Source: Streptomyces sp. NBC_00554
GTDB lineage: Bacteria; Actinomycetota; Actinomycetes; Streptomycetales; Streptomycetaceae
Assembly (NCBI RefSeq): GCF_041431135.1
Contig: NZ_CP107799.1
Location: 3,534,001-3,598,000 of the forward strand
Direction of reading: 5' to 3'
Length of the DNA: 64,000 bases
Under the pieces are notes generated by a model that was not told the DNA's origin, ran no database searches, and saw nothing but the letters and a program-made list of their open reading frames with translations. Positions 45,388 through 54,621 of this stretch are shown here, one piece after another (the stretch's first letter is position 1; each line of letters opens with the position of its first letter). A program made the translations under genes and the position numbers.

Positions 45388-47682
45388 CTACTGACTGTCC
45401 GGATCCAACGGATCCTCCGGGAGCCCTTCGTCGTCGCTCGACGTCGCCGTGGGCGTGGTCGCCGGCTCGGTCGTCGCCGGCGCACTCGTCGTGGGCTCGT
45501 CCGACGGGGTCGGGGGCGCGCTACTGCTCGTCGGCGGCTTGGTCGTCGGCTTCTCGGTGGTCGGCGTCGACGAGGGGGTCGTGGACGGCGACTGCGTGAT
45601 GGAGGGCGACGCGGTGGGCGCCACCGCCGCGCCCTGCGTGGTGTCCAGGTCGAACTTGGTGACCTTGCCCATCGCGCCGAACGTGAAGTCCGCCCAGATC
45701 TGGGCCGGGAAGCCACCGCCGTTGACACGGCCACCGCCCGCGGCGCCCTTCAGGGTCACCTGCTTGCCCGCTTCCTTGGTACCGACCGCGCCCTCGCCGA
45801 ACAGGCCGACCGAGGTGACCAGGTTCGGCGTGTAGCCGGTGAACCAGGCCGACTTGTTGTCGTCGGACGTACCCGTCTTGCCTGCGACCTGCTGACCCTT
45901 GCGGTCGGGCGCCTGGGCCACCGACTTCCGGGCCGTACCGTCGTCGACCACACCGGTCAGTACGGAGGTGACGGTGTCGGCGGCTTCCTCGCTGATGACC
46001 TGGTCGCCGATCGGGTCGGGGAATTCGACGTTGCGGTCCTTGTGCTCCGCCGACGCCACGACGGCCGGGGTGACCTTCTTGCCGTGGTTGTCGAGGGTGG
46101 CGTAGATGCCCGCCATCTCCAGCGGGCTCGCGCCCATGGTGCCGAGGGTCTGCGCGGGCACCGCCTGCACGCCCTTGGTGTCCATACCGAGGTCACCCGC
46201 GACCTTCAGCACGTTGTCCATCCCGACGTCGACGCCCATCTGCGCGAAGACGGAGTTGATGGACTTGTTCATCGCGGTCTGGACGGTGACGTCGCCGTAG
46301 TCCTGGTCGTCCTCGTTCGGCGGGGCGAAGGCGATGTCGCTGCCCTCGACCTTGCGGCCGCTCGTGCCGTCGTAGACCGTGCTCGCCGTGATCGGCTTCT
46401 TGTCCTGCGTCTCGGCGCTCTGCTCCAGGGCCGCCGCGAGGATCAGCGGCTTGAAGGTGGACGCCGGCTGGTAGTCGGCGCGGGTCGCGTTGTTGATGTA
46501 GTGCTTGAAGTAGTCCGTGCCGCCGTACATCGCGAGGACCTTGCCGGTCTTCGGGTCGACGGAGGCGGCACCGGCCTGGACGTCCGCGTCGACGTCCCGC
46601 TCCTTGGCGTCCAGGTTGCTGGTCAGCTTGTCCTTGACGGACTTCTCCAGCGCCGCCTGCTTCTTCTTGTCGATGTTGAGCTTGATGGTCCAGCCGCCCG
46701 CGTCGACCAGGGCCTTGGCCTCGTCGAGGTCGGCGGCCGCGCCCTGGGTGACGAGCTGCTTGGCCAGAGTGTTGTCGGCCTCGTTCACCAGATAGCCGGT
46801 CTGGCCCTCCATGCCGGGCGCGCCCTGCGGGTCCTTGGGCACCGGGAACTTCATGTCCTGGCGCTTGGCGGAGTCCAGCCAGCCCTGCTCGACCATGTTG
46901 TCCAGGGTGTAGTTCCAGCGGTCCTTGACCAGGGCCTTGCCGGTGTCCGTGGCGGTCGCCCAGTCGTACTGGCTCGGCGCCTGGAGGAGCGAGGCGAGGT
47001 ACGCGCCCTGCTCGACGCTGAGATCGCTCGCGTCGACGCGGTAGTACGCCTGCGCCGCGGCCTGGATGCCGTACGCGGTGCGGCCGTAGTAGGCGGTGTT
47101 GATGTAACCGGCGAGGATGTCGTCCTTGGACGTCTGGCGGTCGACCTTCAGCGAGATGACCATTTCCTTCAGCTTGCGCGTGACGGTCTGGTCCTGCGTG
47201 AGGTAGAAGTTCTTGACGTACTGCTGGGTGATCGTCGAGCCACCCTGCAGGCCCTTGCCCGACAGGGTGTTGAACAGACCGCGGGCGGTGCCCTTGAAGT
47301 CGATTCCCGAGTCCGTGTAGAAGGTCTTGTTCTCGGCGGCGACGAAGGTCTTCTGGACGCCCTTGGGCACCTCGGCCAGGTCCACGACCTCGCGGTTGAC
47401 CTCACCGGTGCGGGCGAGGGACGAGCCGTCGCTGTACTGGTAGACGTTGCTCTGCTGCTGCGCGGCCGCGTTGCCCTTGGGCACGTCGACGATCATGTAG
47501 AGCACGATGAAGGCGCCCATGCCGAGCAGGCAGAAGCCGAGGAACGTACCGAGGAGCGTCTTCCAGTTCACGAACCGGCGTATGCCACTGCGGCGGCCGG
47601 CCTTGCCTTTGGCCGAGCGCTTGGGCGCCGCGCGGCGGTGGCCCTGCGCCTGCCGCGCTCGTCTCTCGTCCGCTCGTCCCAT
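45388..47682 (-). CDS. Class A penicillin-binding protein (transglycosylase/transpeptidase)
   Basis: A 764-residue bifunctional PBP. A basic cytoplasmic head and one membrane anchor (about 43-66) precede a GT51 glycosyltransferase domain (about 95-270) with Glu117 (AAENKTFY, a variant of EDxxFxxH) and QGGSTITQQYVKN. The transpeptidase domain has Ser408-x-x-Lys411 (PASTFKPL), Ser474-x-Asn476 (KSINSVF) and KTG 602-604 (AGKTGTSDD). The last ~95 residues are a Pro/Thr/Ser-rich tail. It polymerises and cross-links peptidoglycan outside the membrane. GGAG lies 11 bases before ATG 47682. Confidence 0.95.
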   Translation of the reverse strand: MGRADERRARQAQGHRRAAPKRSAKGKAGRRSGIRRFVNWKTLLGTFLGFCLLGMGAFIVLYMIVDVPKGNAAAQQQSNVYQYSDGSSLARTGEVNREVVDLAEVPKGVQKTFVAAENKTFYTDSGIDFKGTARGLFNTLSGKGLQGGSTITQQYVKNFYLTQDQTVTRKLKEMVISLKVDRQTSKDDILAGYINTAYYGRTAYGIQAAAQAYYRVDASDLSVEQGAYLASLLQAPSQYDWATATDTGKALVKDRWNYTLDNMVEQGWLDSAKRQDMKFPVPKDPQGAPGMEGQTGYLVNEADNTLAKQLVTQGAAADLDEAKALVDAGGWTIKLNIDKKKQAALEKSVKDKLTSNLDAKERDVDADVQAGAASVDPKTGKVLAMYGGTDYFKHYINNATRADYQPASTFKPLILAAALEQSAETQDKKPITASTVYDGTSGRKVEGSDIAFAPPNEDDQDYGDVTVQTAMNKSINSVFAQMGVDVGMDNVLKVAGDLGMDTKGVQAVPAQTLGTMGASPLEMAGIYATLDNHGKKVTPAVVASAEHKDRNVEFPDPIGDQVISEEAADTVTSVLTGVVDDGTARKSVAQAPDRKGQQVAGKTGTSDDNKSAWFTGYTPNLVTSVGLFGEGAVGTKEAGKQVTLKGAAGGGRVNGGGFPAQIWADFTFGAMGKVTKFDLDTTQGAAVAPTASPSITQSPSTTPSSTPTTEKPTTKPPTSSSAPPTPSDEPTTSAPATTEPATTPTATSSDDEGLPEDPLDPDSQ

Positions 47683-47876
47683 GGGTCGATCCGCTCCGCT
47701 TCACTCTCGTGTGGCACACAGGTTCATCGCTCAGGTCAGCTCAGCAAACTAACACCGCGCGATATGACAAAGGGCGGCCGATCCCGTCTTTTACGGACGT
47801 GAGAATCAGCACGCGACACACTCCAGCCCCAATGGAACCGACGATCGAGAGGGGTGGAAGGTTGCCGAGCGGGGTA

Positions 47877-47906
47877 AAGTGATATCACTTAGCTAGATTC
47901 AAGCTA
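47877..47906. promoter_or_regulatory. Palindromic operator upstream of the SPFH gene
   Basis: AAGTGATATCACTT (47877-47890) is a perfect 14-bp palindrome and is immediately followed by TAGCT-AGATTCA-AGCTA (47890-47906). Both are AT-rich islands 36-65 nt before the SPFH start. A dimeric regulator, possibly the coupled ribbon-helix-helix protein, is the natural candidate. Confidence 0.6.
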
Positions 47907-47941
47907 TGCCGCACTGCAACCACGACCACGGGGGGACGCTC

Positions 47942-48877
47942 ATGTCCGCGCACGACTCCACACCCATCGCCGACGTACCCGAAATGCCCGCCCCACGCGT
48001 ACGGGAGTTCGCCGCGCGCAGCATCGGAGGCGGGCTCGCGCTGCTGCTCGGCCTGGTCGGGCTACTGCTCGGCGCGGGCATGATCGCGACCGCGACGACG
48101 GTCGACGCGACCGGCCCCAAGGCCGCGCTCATCATCGGCGGCATCGTGGTCGCCATCGCGTCGTTCACCGCCATGTGCGGGCTGAACACCGTGGCACCGG
48201 GCGAGGCCCGCGTCGTCCAGCTCTTCGGGAGGTACCGGGGGACGATCCGGCAGGACGGGCTGCGCTGGGTGAATCCGCTGACCTCGAGGACCAAGATCTC
48301 GACGCGCGTACGCAACCACGAGACCCCCGTCCTCAAGGTCAACGACGCGTACGGCAACCCCATCGAACTCGCCGCCGTCGTGGTGTGGAACGTCCAGGAC
48401 ACCGCGCAGGCCACCTTCGAGGTGGACGACTTCCTGGAGTTCGTCGCCACCCAGACCGAGGCGGCCCTGCGGCACATCGCCATCGAGTACCCGTACGACG
48501 CCCACGACGAGGGCGGACTGTCGCTGCGCGGCAACGCCGAGGAGATCACCGAGAAGCTGGCCGTCGAGCTGCACGCGCGCGTGGCCGCCGCCGGAGTGCG
48601 GATCATCGAGTCGCGCTTCACGCATCTCGCGTACGCTCCCGAGATCGCGTCGGCGATGCTCCAACGGCAGCAGGCGGGGGCGGTCGTCGCCGCACGGCGG
48701 CAGATCGTGGACGGCGCGGTCGGCATGGTCGAGGCGGCGATCGCCCGGATCACCGAGCGCGACATCGTGGAGCTGGACTCCGAGCGGAAGGCGGCGATGG
48801 TGTCGAACCTGATGGTGGTGCTCTGCGGGGATCGTGCGCCGCAGCCCGTCCTGAACACGGGGTCCCTCTACCAGTGA
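47942..48877 (+). CDS. SPFH domain (stomatin/prohibitin-like) membrane protein
   Basis: A 311-residue protein. Two hydrophobic segments ([41 protein letters not shown], about 30-80) precede an SPFH domain ([32 protein letters not shown] ... [27 protein letters not shown]) and a helical region ([33 protein letters not shown]). SPFH proteins scaffold membrane microdomains. ATG 47942 has GGGGGGA at six bases, favouring it over an ATG 12 codons upstream. The stop overlaps the next gene's GTG (GTGA). Confidence 0.92.
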   Translation: MSAHDSTPIADVPEMPAPRVREFAARSIGGGLALLLGLVGLLLGAGMIATATTVDATGPKAALIIGGIVVAIASFTAMCGLNTVAPGEARVVQLFGRYRGTIRQDGLRWVNPLTSRTKISTRVRNHETPVLKVNDAYGNPIELAAVVVWNVQDTAQATFEVDDFLEFVATQTEAALRHIAIEYPYDAHDEGGLSLRGNAEEITEKLAVELHARVAAAGVRIIESRFTHLAYAPEIASAMLQRQQAGAVVAARRQIVDGAVGMVEAAIARITERDIVELDSERKAAMVSNLMVVLCGDRAPQPVLNTGSLYQ

Positions 48878-49161
48878 CGGTTCCTTCCGATCCCTCCGCG
48901 GCAGGTCCCGGCGGGACTCCCGCCAAGGGCTCCGCTCCCGGACGACGGCCGCAGCAGCAGCGCAAGCAGATGCTGCTGCGGCTGGACCCGCTCGTCCACG
49001 ACGCACTGGCCCGCTGGGCCGGGGACGAGCTGCGCTCCGCCAACGCCCAGATCGAGTTCCTGCTGCGCAGGGCACTGGCTGAGGCGGGCCGGCTGCCGGG
49101 CGGGACCGGGCCGATCCCGCGGCGGGGGCGGCCGCCCGCCTCGGACGACTCCGAGGATTAG
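48874..49161 (+). CDS. Ribbon-helix-helix-type small protein coupled to the SPFH gene
   Basis: A 95-residue protein from GTG 48874, overlapping the SPFH stop by four bases. A Pro/Gly-rich head is followed by QQQRKQMLLRLDPLVHDALARWAGDELRSANAQIEFLLRRALAEAG, which has the strand-helix-helix pattern and spacing of Arc/MetJ repressors. The tail is basic then acidic. It could bind the palindromes upstream of the operon; another possibility is a toxin-antitoxin-type antitoxin without toxin. Confidence 0.8.
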   Translation: MTVPSDPSAAGPGGTPAKGSAPGRRPQQQRKQMLLRLDPLVHDALARWAGDELRSANAQIEFLLRRALAEAGRLPGGTGPIPRRGRPPASDDSED

Positions 49162-49247
49162 CCGCCCCGGCAGGGGGCGCGAAAAGACCGGTGACAGAAC
49201 CGTGACAATGCCCCCTGACCTGCGGTCTTGACCTCCCCATCCCGATC

Positions 49248-49290
49248 TATACACGGCACGTATACACACCATGTATACGTGCTGTGTATT
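49248..49290. promoter_or_regulatory. PadR operator: near-perfect 19-bp inverted repeat
   Basis: TATACACGGCACGTATACA (49248-49266) and TGTATACGTGCTGTGTATT (49272-49290) are inverted copies matching at 17 of 19 positions, five bases apart, ending nine bases before the PadR start codon. PadR repressors bind ATGT...ACAT-type dyads at their own promoters, so autoregulation is very likely. Confidence 0.8.
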
Positions 49291-49299
49291 GTCCTCGCC

Positions 49300-49827
49300 A
49301 TGTCCATCGGTCACACGCTCCTAGGACTCCTCGAGTCCGGGCCCCGGCACGGTTACGACCTGAAGCGGGCCTTCGACGAAAAGTTCGGTCACGACCGGCC
49401 GCTGCACTACGGCCAGGTCTACTCGACGATGTCGCGCCTCCTGAAGAACGGTCTCGTGGAGGTCGACGGGATAGAGGCGGGCGGCGGTCCCGAGCGCAAG
49501 CGGTACGCGATCACCGAGGCGGGGATCACCGACGTACAGCAGTGGCTCGCGACCCCCGAGAAGCCCGAGCCCTATCTGCAGTCGACCCTCTACACGAAGA
49601 TCGTCCTCGCCCTGCTGACCCACCGCGACGCGAGCGAGCTCCTCGACACCCAGCGCTCGGAGCACCTGCGCATGATGCGCATGCTGACCGACCGCAAGCG
49701 CAAGGGCGATCTCGCGGACCAACTGATCTGCGACCACGCCCTCTTCCACCTCGAGGCCGATCTGCGGTGGCTGGAGCTCACCGCCGCCCGCCTCGGCCAA
49801 CTCGCCGAGGCGGTGACAACCCGATGA
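49300..49827 (+). CDS. PadR family transcriptional regulator
   Basis: A 175-residue PadR protein. The N-terminal winged helix (about 1-85) has LLGLLESGPRHGYDLKRAFDEKFG, HYGQVYSTMSRLLKNGLVEVD and GPERKRYAITEAG; the helical C-terminal dimerisation domain follows. It probably represses itself and the coupled ABC transporter until an inducer, often an antibiotic or a membrane-active compound, is present. ATG 49300 follows the inverted-repeat operator. The stop overlaps the ATPase start (ATGA). Confidence 0.94.
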   Translation: MSIGHTLLGLLESGPRHGYDLKRAFDEKFGHDRPLHYGQVYSTMSRLLKNGLVEVDGIEAGGGPERKRYAITEAGITDVQQWLATPEKPEPYLQSTLYTKIVLALLTHRDASELLDTQRSEHLRMMRMLTDRKRKGDLADQLICDHALFHLEADLRWLELTAARLGQLAEAVTTR

Positions 49828-50540
49828 CCACCATGACCCCGAGGACCCCGATGACTCCTCCTCCCGGTTCCCTGCTGACCGCGTCGGAACTTCGCAAGAC
49901 ATACGGACCGACGACCGCACTGGACGGCGCCGAGTTCTCCATACACCCCGGCGAGGTCGTCGCGGTGATGGGACCCTCCGGCTCCGGCAAGTCCACGCTG
50001 CTGCACTGTCTCGCCGGAATCGTGACGCCCGACTCGGGCTCGATCACGTACAACGGCCGCGAGATGGCGACGATGAACGACACGCAGCGCAGTGCCCTGC
50101 GGCGTACCGAGTTCGGGTTCGTCTTCCAGTTCGGGCAGCTCGTACCCGAGTTGACCTGCGTCGAGAACGTCGCCCTGCCGCTGCGCCTCAACGGCACGAG
50201 CCGCAAGGAGGCCGAGCGCACCGCGCTGGCGCGGATGGAGCAGCTGGAGGTCGACGACCTCAAGGGCAAGCGGCCCGGCGAGGTCTCCGGCGGCCAGGGG
50301 CAGCGCGTGGCGGTGGCGCGTTCGCTGGTCACCGACCCGCGTGTGCTGTTCGCCGACGAGCCGACCGGCGCGCTCGACTCGCTCAACGGCGAGCGCGTGA
50401 TGGACCTGCTCACGGAGGCCGCCCGGTCCACCAACGCGGCCGTCGTGCTCGTCACGCACGAGGCGCGGGTGGCCGCGTACTCCGACCGCGAGATCGTCGT
50501 ACGCGATGGAAAGTCCCGGGACATGGAGCGGATCGTATGA
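49824..50540 (+). CDS. ABC transporter ATP-binding protein (MacB/LolD type)
   Basis: A 238-residue ATPase: Walker A GPSGSGKSTLLHCLAG, Q-loop FQFGQLVPELT, a signature with a Gln pair VSGGQGQRVAVARSL, Walker B VLFADEPTGALDS and H-loop VTHEARVAAYSD. The LNGTSRKEAE segment fits the MacB/LolD/FtsE class, which works with FtsX-type permeases. Translation is coupled on both sides: four bases with padR and four with the permease. Confidence 0.95.
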   Translation: MTTMTPRTPMTPPPGSLLTASELRKTYGPTTALDGAEFSIHPGEVVAVMGPSGSGKSTLLHCLAGIVTPDSGSITYNGREMATMNDTQRSALRRTEFGFVFQFGQLVPELTCVENVALPLRLNGTSRKEAERTALARMEQLEVDDLKGKRPGEVSGGQGQRVAVARSLVTDPRVLFADEPTGALDSLNGERVMDLLTEAARSTNAAVVLVTHEARVAAYSDREIVVRDGKSRDMERIV

Positions 50541-52879
50541 AGGCGCGGGGGGTCCGCCAGTGGGCCAGAGACCTGGCCATGGGCGCCAGGTTCGCCTTCA
50601 CCGGCGGACGCGAGGGCTGGGTCAGGGTCCTGCTGACGGCCGTCGGCGTCGGGCTCGGGGTGGCACTGCTGCTGCTCACCGCCGCGATCCCGAGCGCGTT
50701 GACCGCCCGGCACGACCGCGAGACCGCGCGTACGGACATCACGTACAGCGACAATCAGGTGGCGAAGGCCGACAACACGCTGATCGTCGCGAACGTCGGC
50801 ACCACCTATCGCGAGAAGGACGTCCGGGGACGGCAGTTGGAGCCCGAGGGACCCCGGGCCCCGCTGCCGCCGGGAGTGGACAAGTTCCCGGCGCCAGGCG
50901 AGATGGTGGTCTCCCCCGCGCTGGACGAGCTGCTGAAGTCGGACAGCGGGAAGCTGCTGCGCGAGCGGCTGCCGTACCGCACCGTCGGCACCATCGGCGA
51001 GCCCGGTCTCATCGGCTCGGCCGAACTCGCCTTCTACGCGGGCGGCGAGGGACTGGCACCGAAGGTCAACGGCGGCAAGGTGGTCCGCATCGACAAGTTC
51101 GGGGATCCGCTGCCGTCGTCCGAGCCGATGGATCCCGTACTGATCCTGCTGGTCGTCGTCATGTTCGTGGTGCTGCTTACGCCGGTCGGCGTCTTCATCG
51201 CCGCGGCCGTACGGTTCGGCGGCGAGCGGCGCGACCGCAGGCTCGCGGCGCTGCGCCTGGTCGGCTCCGACAGCCGGATGACCCGGCGGATCGCCGCCGG
51301 TGAGGCGCTCGCGGGTGCCGTGGTCGGGCTCGGTTTCGGCACGGTCTTCTTCCTGATCGGCCGCGAGATCGCGGGCTCCGTCGAGGTTCTCGACGTCAGC
51401 GTGTTCCCCAGTTACATGAACCCCTCGCCGGGGCTGGCCGCGCTGGTCGCCCTCGCGGTTCCGGCGGCGGCGGTGCTGGTCACCCTGCTCGCGCTGCGCG
51501 GCGTCGTCATCGAGCCGCTCGGTGTGGTGCGCTCGGCCCGGCCGGCACGGCGCCGGCTGTGGTGGCGGCTGCTGCTGCCCCTTGGCGGGCTCGCGATGCT
51601 CTACCCGATGATCGGGCAGGGCCGGGAGAACGGGGACTTCAACCAGTACCTGGTGATCGGCGGCGTCATCCTGCTGCTCGTCGGCATCACCGCACTGCTG
51701 CCCTGGGTCGTCGAGGCCGTCGTCGCCCGGCTCGGCTCCGGCCCGGTCGCCTGGCAACTGGCCGTCCGCAGGCTCCAGTTGAGCAGCGGAACGGCGGCCC
51801 GCATGGTCAACGGCATCGCGGTGGCGGTGGCCGGGGCGATCGCCCTGCAGATGCTGTTCGCCGGCGTCGAGGACGACTTCACCACGGTGTCGCAGAACGA
51901 CCTCACACGGGCACAGATGCAGGTGCCGCTGCCGAGCGGCACCCCGCTCGCTCCGGCCGCCGAGAAGCTCGAGCGGACCAAGGGCGTACGCCATGTCCTG
52001 GCGCTCTCCGAGGGCTACCTCGGCGACAGCAGGACGGACCCCGAGCACTCCAACGGGTTCACCGTCGGCGACTGCGCCGCCCTGCGCGAGGTGGCGACCC
52101 TGCCCTCGTGCCGTGACGGCGACGTATTCGCTGTCACCGGCGTCGACTACGACACCGACACCGAGGAGCTGGCCAAGCCCGGCCAGACGCTCTACATGGA
52201 CCCGTCCTACAGCGACTCCCCCCGGAGCCGGGAGATCGCCTGGACCGTGCCGAAGGGCCTGAAGCAGGCCAAGGCGAGCCAGGACCCGACCGGCCAGTAT
52301 CGCGGTGGCTTCCTGATCACTCCGAGCGCTCTGCCGGCGAAGGCCACGCCGACCGTCGACGGGCAGCTCTACCTCAGCCTCGACGAGTCGGTGCCGGACG
52401 TGCACGAGTACGTACGGAACACGGCCGCGGGCATCAGCCCGTTCGCGGACCCCTTCCTGTGGACGTCCAGCGAGCGGTCCGAGCGCTACACCTCCATCCG
52501 CACCGGCCTGTTCGTCGGCGCCACCTGCGTCCTCTTCCTGATCGGCGCGAGCCTGCTGGTCTCCCAGCTCGAGCAGCTGCGCGAACGGAAGAAGCTCCTG
52601 TCGGCCCTGGTCGCCTTCGGCACCCGGCGCCGCACACTGAGCCTGTCGGTGCTCTGGCAGACCGCGATCCCGATCTCCCTCGGCCTGCTCCTGGCCTCGA
52701 CGGTGGGCCTGACCCTGGGCTCGGTCCTGCTGAAGATGGCGAGCACCCCGGTACGGGTGGACTGGGCGAGCATGCTGCAGATGACCGGCATCGGTGCGGC
52801 GGTCGTGGTCGTGGTGACGCTGCTCAGCCTGCCGCCGCTGCTGCGGCTGATGCGGCCGGACGGGCTGCGTACCGAGTAG
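50537..52879 (+). CDS. FtsX-like ABC permease
   Basis: A 780-residue membrane protein. One N-terminal segment (VLLTAVGVGLGVALLLLTAAI) leads to a large extracytoplasmic domain. Three segments of an FtsX domain lie at about 195-330 (VLILLVVVMFVVLLTPVGVFIAAAV...), then a central pair (LLLPLGGLAMLYPMI; YLVIGGVILLLVGITALLPWVVEAV). A second exported domain and a C-terminal FtsX domain (about 650-770, with VTLLSLPPLLRLMRP) follow. Duplicated FtsX layouts of this size are typical of antimicrobial peptide resistance or lipoprotein-handling systems. Followed by a 12-bp-stem terminator. Confidence 0.93.
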   Translation: MKARGVRQWARDLAMGARFAFTGGREGWVRVLLTAVGVGLGVALLLLTAAIPSALTARHDRETARTDITYSDNQVAKADNTLIVANVGTTYREKDVRGRQLEPEGPRAPLPPGVDKFPAPGEMVVSPALDELLKSDSGKLLRERLPYRTVGTIGEPGLIGSAELAFYAGGEGLAPKVNGGKVVRIDKFGDPLPSSEPMDPVLILLVVVMFVVLLTPVGVFIAAAVRFGGERRDRRLAALRLVGSDSRMTRRIAAGEALAGAVVGLGFGTVFFLIGREIAGSVEVLDVSVFPSYMNPSPGLAALVALAVPAAAVLVTLLALRGVVIEPLGVVRSARPARRRLWWRLLLPLGGLAMLYPMIGQGRENGDFNQYLVIGGVILLLVGITALLPWVVEAVVARLGSGPVAWQLAVRRLQLSSGTAARMVNGIAVAVAGAIALQMLFAGVEDDFTTVSQNDLTRAQMQVPLPSGTPLAPAAEKLERTKGVRHVLALSEGYLGDSRTDPEHSNGFTVGDCAALREVATLPSCRDGDVFAVTGVDYDTDTEELAKPGQTLYMDPSYSDSPRSREIAWTVPKGLKQAKASQDPTGQYRGGFLITPSALPAKATPTVDGQLYLSLDESVPDVHEYVRNTAAGISPFADPFLWTSSERSERYTSIRTGLFVGATCVLFLIGASLLVSQLEQLRERKKLLSALVAFGTRRRTLSLSVLWQTAIPISLGLLLASTVGLTLGSVLLKMASTPVRVDWASMLQMTGIGAAVVVVVTLLSLPPLLRLMRPDGLRTE

Positions 52880-52915
52880 GACCGACGGACGGCTGGGAGA
52901 ACCCGTACGGGAATT

Positions 52916-52945
52916 GGCCGCAGCGCTTCCCGGAGCGCTGCGGCC
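52916..52945. terminator. Hairpin terminator after the FtsX-type permease
   Basis: GGCCGCAGCGCT (52916-52927) pairs with AGCGCTGCGGCC (52934-52945) around TCCCGG and is followed by TTCCTCG. Confidence 0.82.
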
Positions 52946-52994
52946 TTCCTCGTGCTCGGCCCCGCGCGCCGCTCCCGCAAGCAGGCCGGTTACC

Positions 52995-54485
52995 TCACCG
53001 TCTGCGGTGTTCCTGGAGCGCGTTCTGGGCCAGAGCCACATCCACCGCCGTGGCTCCCCCGGGCTCCTCGGAGCTGTACGAACGCAGGTAGCCCACCACC
53101 GTGTTGGTGACGGCCACCAGTGGGACGGCCACCACCGCGCCGCCGATCCCGGCGACCATGCCACCCGCGGCGACCGACAGGACGACGGCCAGCGGATGCA
53201 CCCGTACGGCCCGGCCCAGAATGAACGGCTGCAGGATGTGCCCCTCGATCTGCTGCACGGCGAGGACCACGACCAGCACCATGACCGCCGTGAAGGGGCC
53301 CTGCGTCACCAGGGCGACCACCACCGCCAGCGCTCCCGAGATCACCGCACCCACGAGGGGGATGAAGGCGCCCAGGAAGATGAAGACGGCGAGCGGTACG
53401 GCCATCGGGACGTCGAGGAAGTAGATGCCGAGGCCGATGAAGATCGCGTCGATCAACGCCACCACCACCGTGCCGCGGACGTACGCCGTCAGCGTGCGCC
53501 AGGCCCGCGGGCCCGCCCCCGCGACACCCGGACGGGCGGCCGCCGGAACCAGCTTGAGCGTCCACTGCCAGATCTTCTTGCCGTCGTAGAGCAGGAACAG
53601 CGTCGAGAACATCGTCAGGAGGATGCCGGTGAGGGCCTCGACGATGACCGTCACGCCTTCTAGGCCCGCCGACGTGATCTGGTCCGTGTTCGTGCCGATC
53701 GCGTCGCGCAGGTTCTTGGCGATCTCGTTGATCTGCTTGTCGGTCACATGGAACGGGCTGTTGAGGAGCCAGTTCCGCAACTCGTCGACGCCGTCCTGGA
53801 TCTGGTCGGAGAGGTTGTCGATGTTCTCCTGGACCTGCCAGACCACGAACCAGCCGATCAGCCCGATGACGACGAAGCCGAGGATCGCGGTGAGCGCGGT
53901 GGCCAGCCCGCGCGGCACCCCGTAGCGAGTCAGCCGGGCCACGGTGGGTTGCAGTATCGCGGTGATGAGCAGCGCGGCCACGAAGGCGAACACCACGAGT
54001 TGTACGGAGCTGATGACCCGCATCAACACCCAGAGGGTGCCCGCGAGTACGAGCAGCCGCCAGCCGGCCTCGGCCGCGACCCGTACACCCCAGGGCACCG
54101 CCACGGCGGGGTCGGGGCGTGCCGCCACCGCGGTCACGTGTGCGGGAGCAGCGGGGGCGGGGGCGGGAACAGGAGCGGGAGGCGAGGCGGGGTCGGCAGG
54201 GGCGCCGGCGAGGTCGGAGACCACTGCCGCGTCCTGGGAGCCGGGCGTGCCCGACGGCGGCTGTGCGTCCCCTGAGGCCTTGGCCTCTCCCGGGGCCGCG
54301 TCTTCCGGCGAGGACGGGGCGTCCGCCGAGGACGCGCCGCCTGCCCGAGCGGGGTGCCGCGCCGGCGGTTCGTCGGGCCCGGACTGCGACTCCCGCTCCA
54401 CCTCGGCCCGCCGCTCGTCCAACCGCTTGCCCAACTCGGTCAGTCCGGCACCGATCCGGCCGAGCCAATCCGGTACCCGCGACAT
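52995..54485 (-). CDS. AI-2E family transporter
   Basis: A 496-residue membrane protein. The N-terminal ~130 residues are cytoplasmic and disordered (Ala/Pro/Glu-rich). About seven or eight hydrophobic segments follow, with the family hallmarks: LLITAILQPTVARLTRYGVPRGLATAL, IFIFLGAFIPLVGAVISG, and the C-terminal VQQIEGHILQPFILGRAVRVHPLAV. The family includes TqsA and sodium/proton antiporters; transport of AI-2 itself is not implied. GAGGA at six bases sets ATG 54485. Confidence 0.93.
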   Translation of the reverse strand: MSRVPDWLGRIGAGLTELGKRLDERRAEVERESQSGPDEPPARHPARAGGASSADAPSSPEDAAPGEAKASGDAQPPSGTPGSQDAAVVSDLAGAPADPASPPAPVPAPAPAAPAHVTAVAARPDPAVAVPWGVRVAAEAGWRLLVLAGTLWVLMRVISSVQLVVFAFVAALLITAILQPTVARLTRYGVPRGLATALTAILGFVVIGLIGWFVVWQVQENIDNLSDQIQDGVDELRNWLLNSPFHVTDKQINEIAKNLRDAIGTNTDQITSAGLEGVTVIVEALTGILLTMFSTLFLLYDGKKIWQWTLKLVPAAARPGVAGAGPRAWRTLTAYVRGTVVVALIDAIFIGLGIYFLDVPMAVPLAVFIFLGAFIPLVGAVISGALAVVVALVTQGPFTAVMVLVVVLAVQQIEGHILQPFILGRAVRVHPLAVVLSVAAGGMVAGIGGAVVAVPLVAVTNTVVGYLRSYSSEEPGGATAVDVALAQNALQEHRRR

Positions 54486-54556
54486 GATCCGTCCTCTTCC
54501 CCCGTTGCGCTCCACCACTCCCCCCGGAGTCGTCGGATCCGACCGTACATGGCCGA

Positions 54557-54585
54557 AGCCCCTCCCCGTAGGACGGGGAGGGGCT
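54557..54585 (-). terminator. Hairpin terminator of the transglycosylase gene
   Basis: AGCCCCTCCCCGT (54557-54569) and ACGGGGAGGGGCT (54573-54585) form a 13-bp stem with a three-base loop, 36 nt past the stop of the minus-strand secreted transglycosylase gene. Confidence 0.82.
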
Positions 54586-54621
54586 CCGAAAGGTTGAGCG
54601 TCCGGCGTGCTGAGCGCTGCC

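Noticed and set aside
41676..45734. A 1352-codon minus-strand frame opposite the PP2C and catalase genes
   Set aside because: It is antisense to a catalase with all catalytic residues and to a typical PP2C protein.
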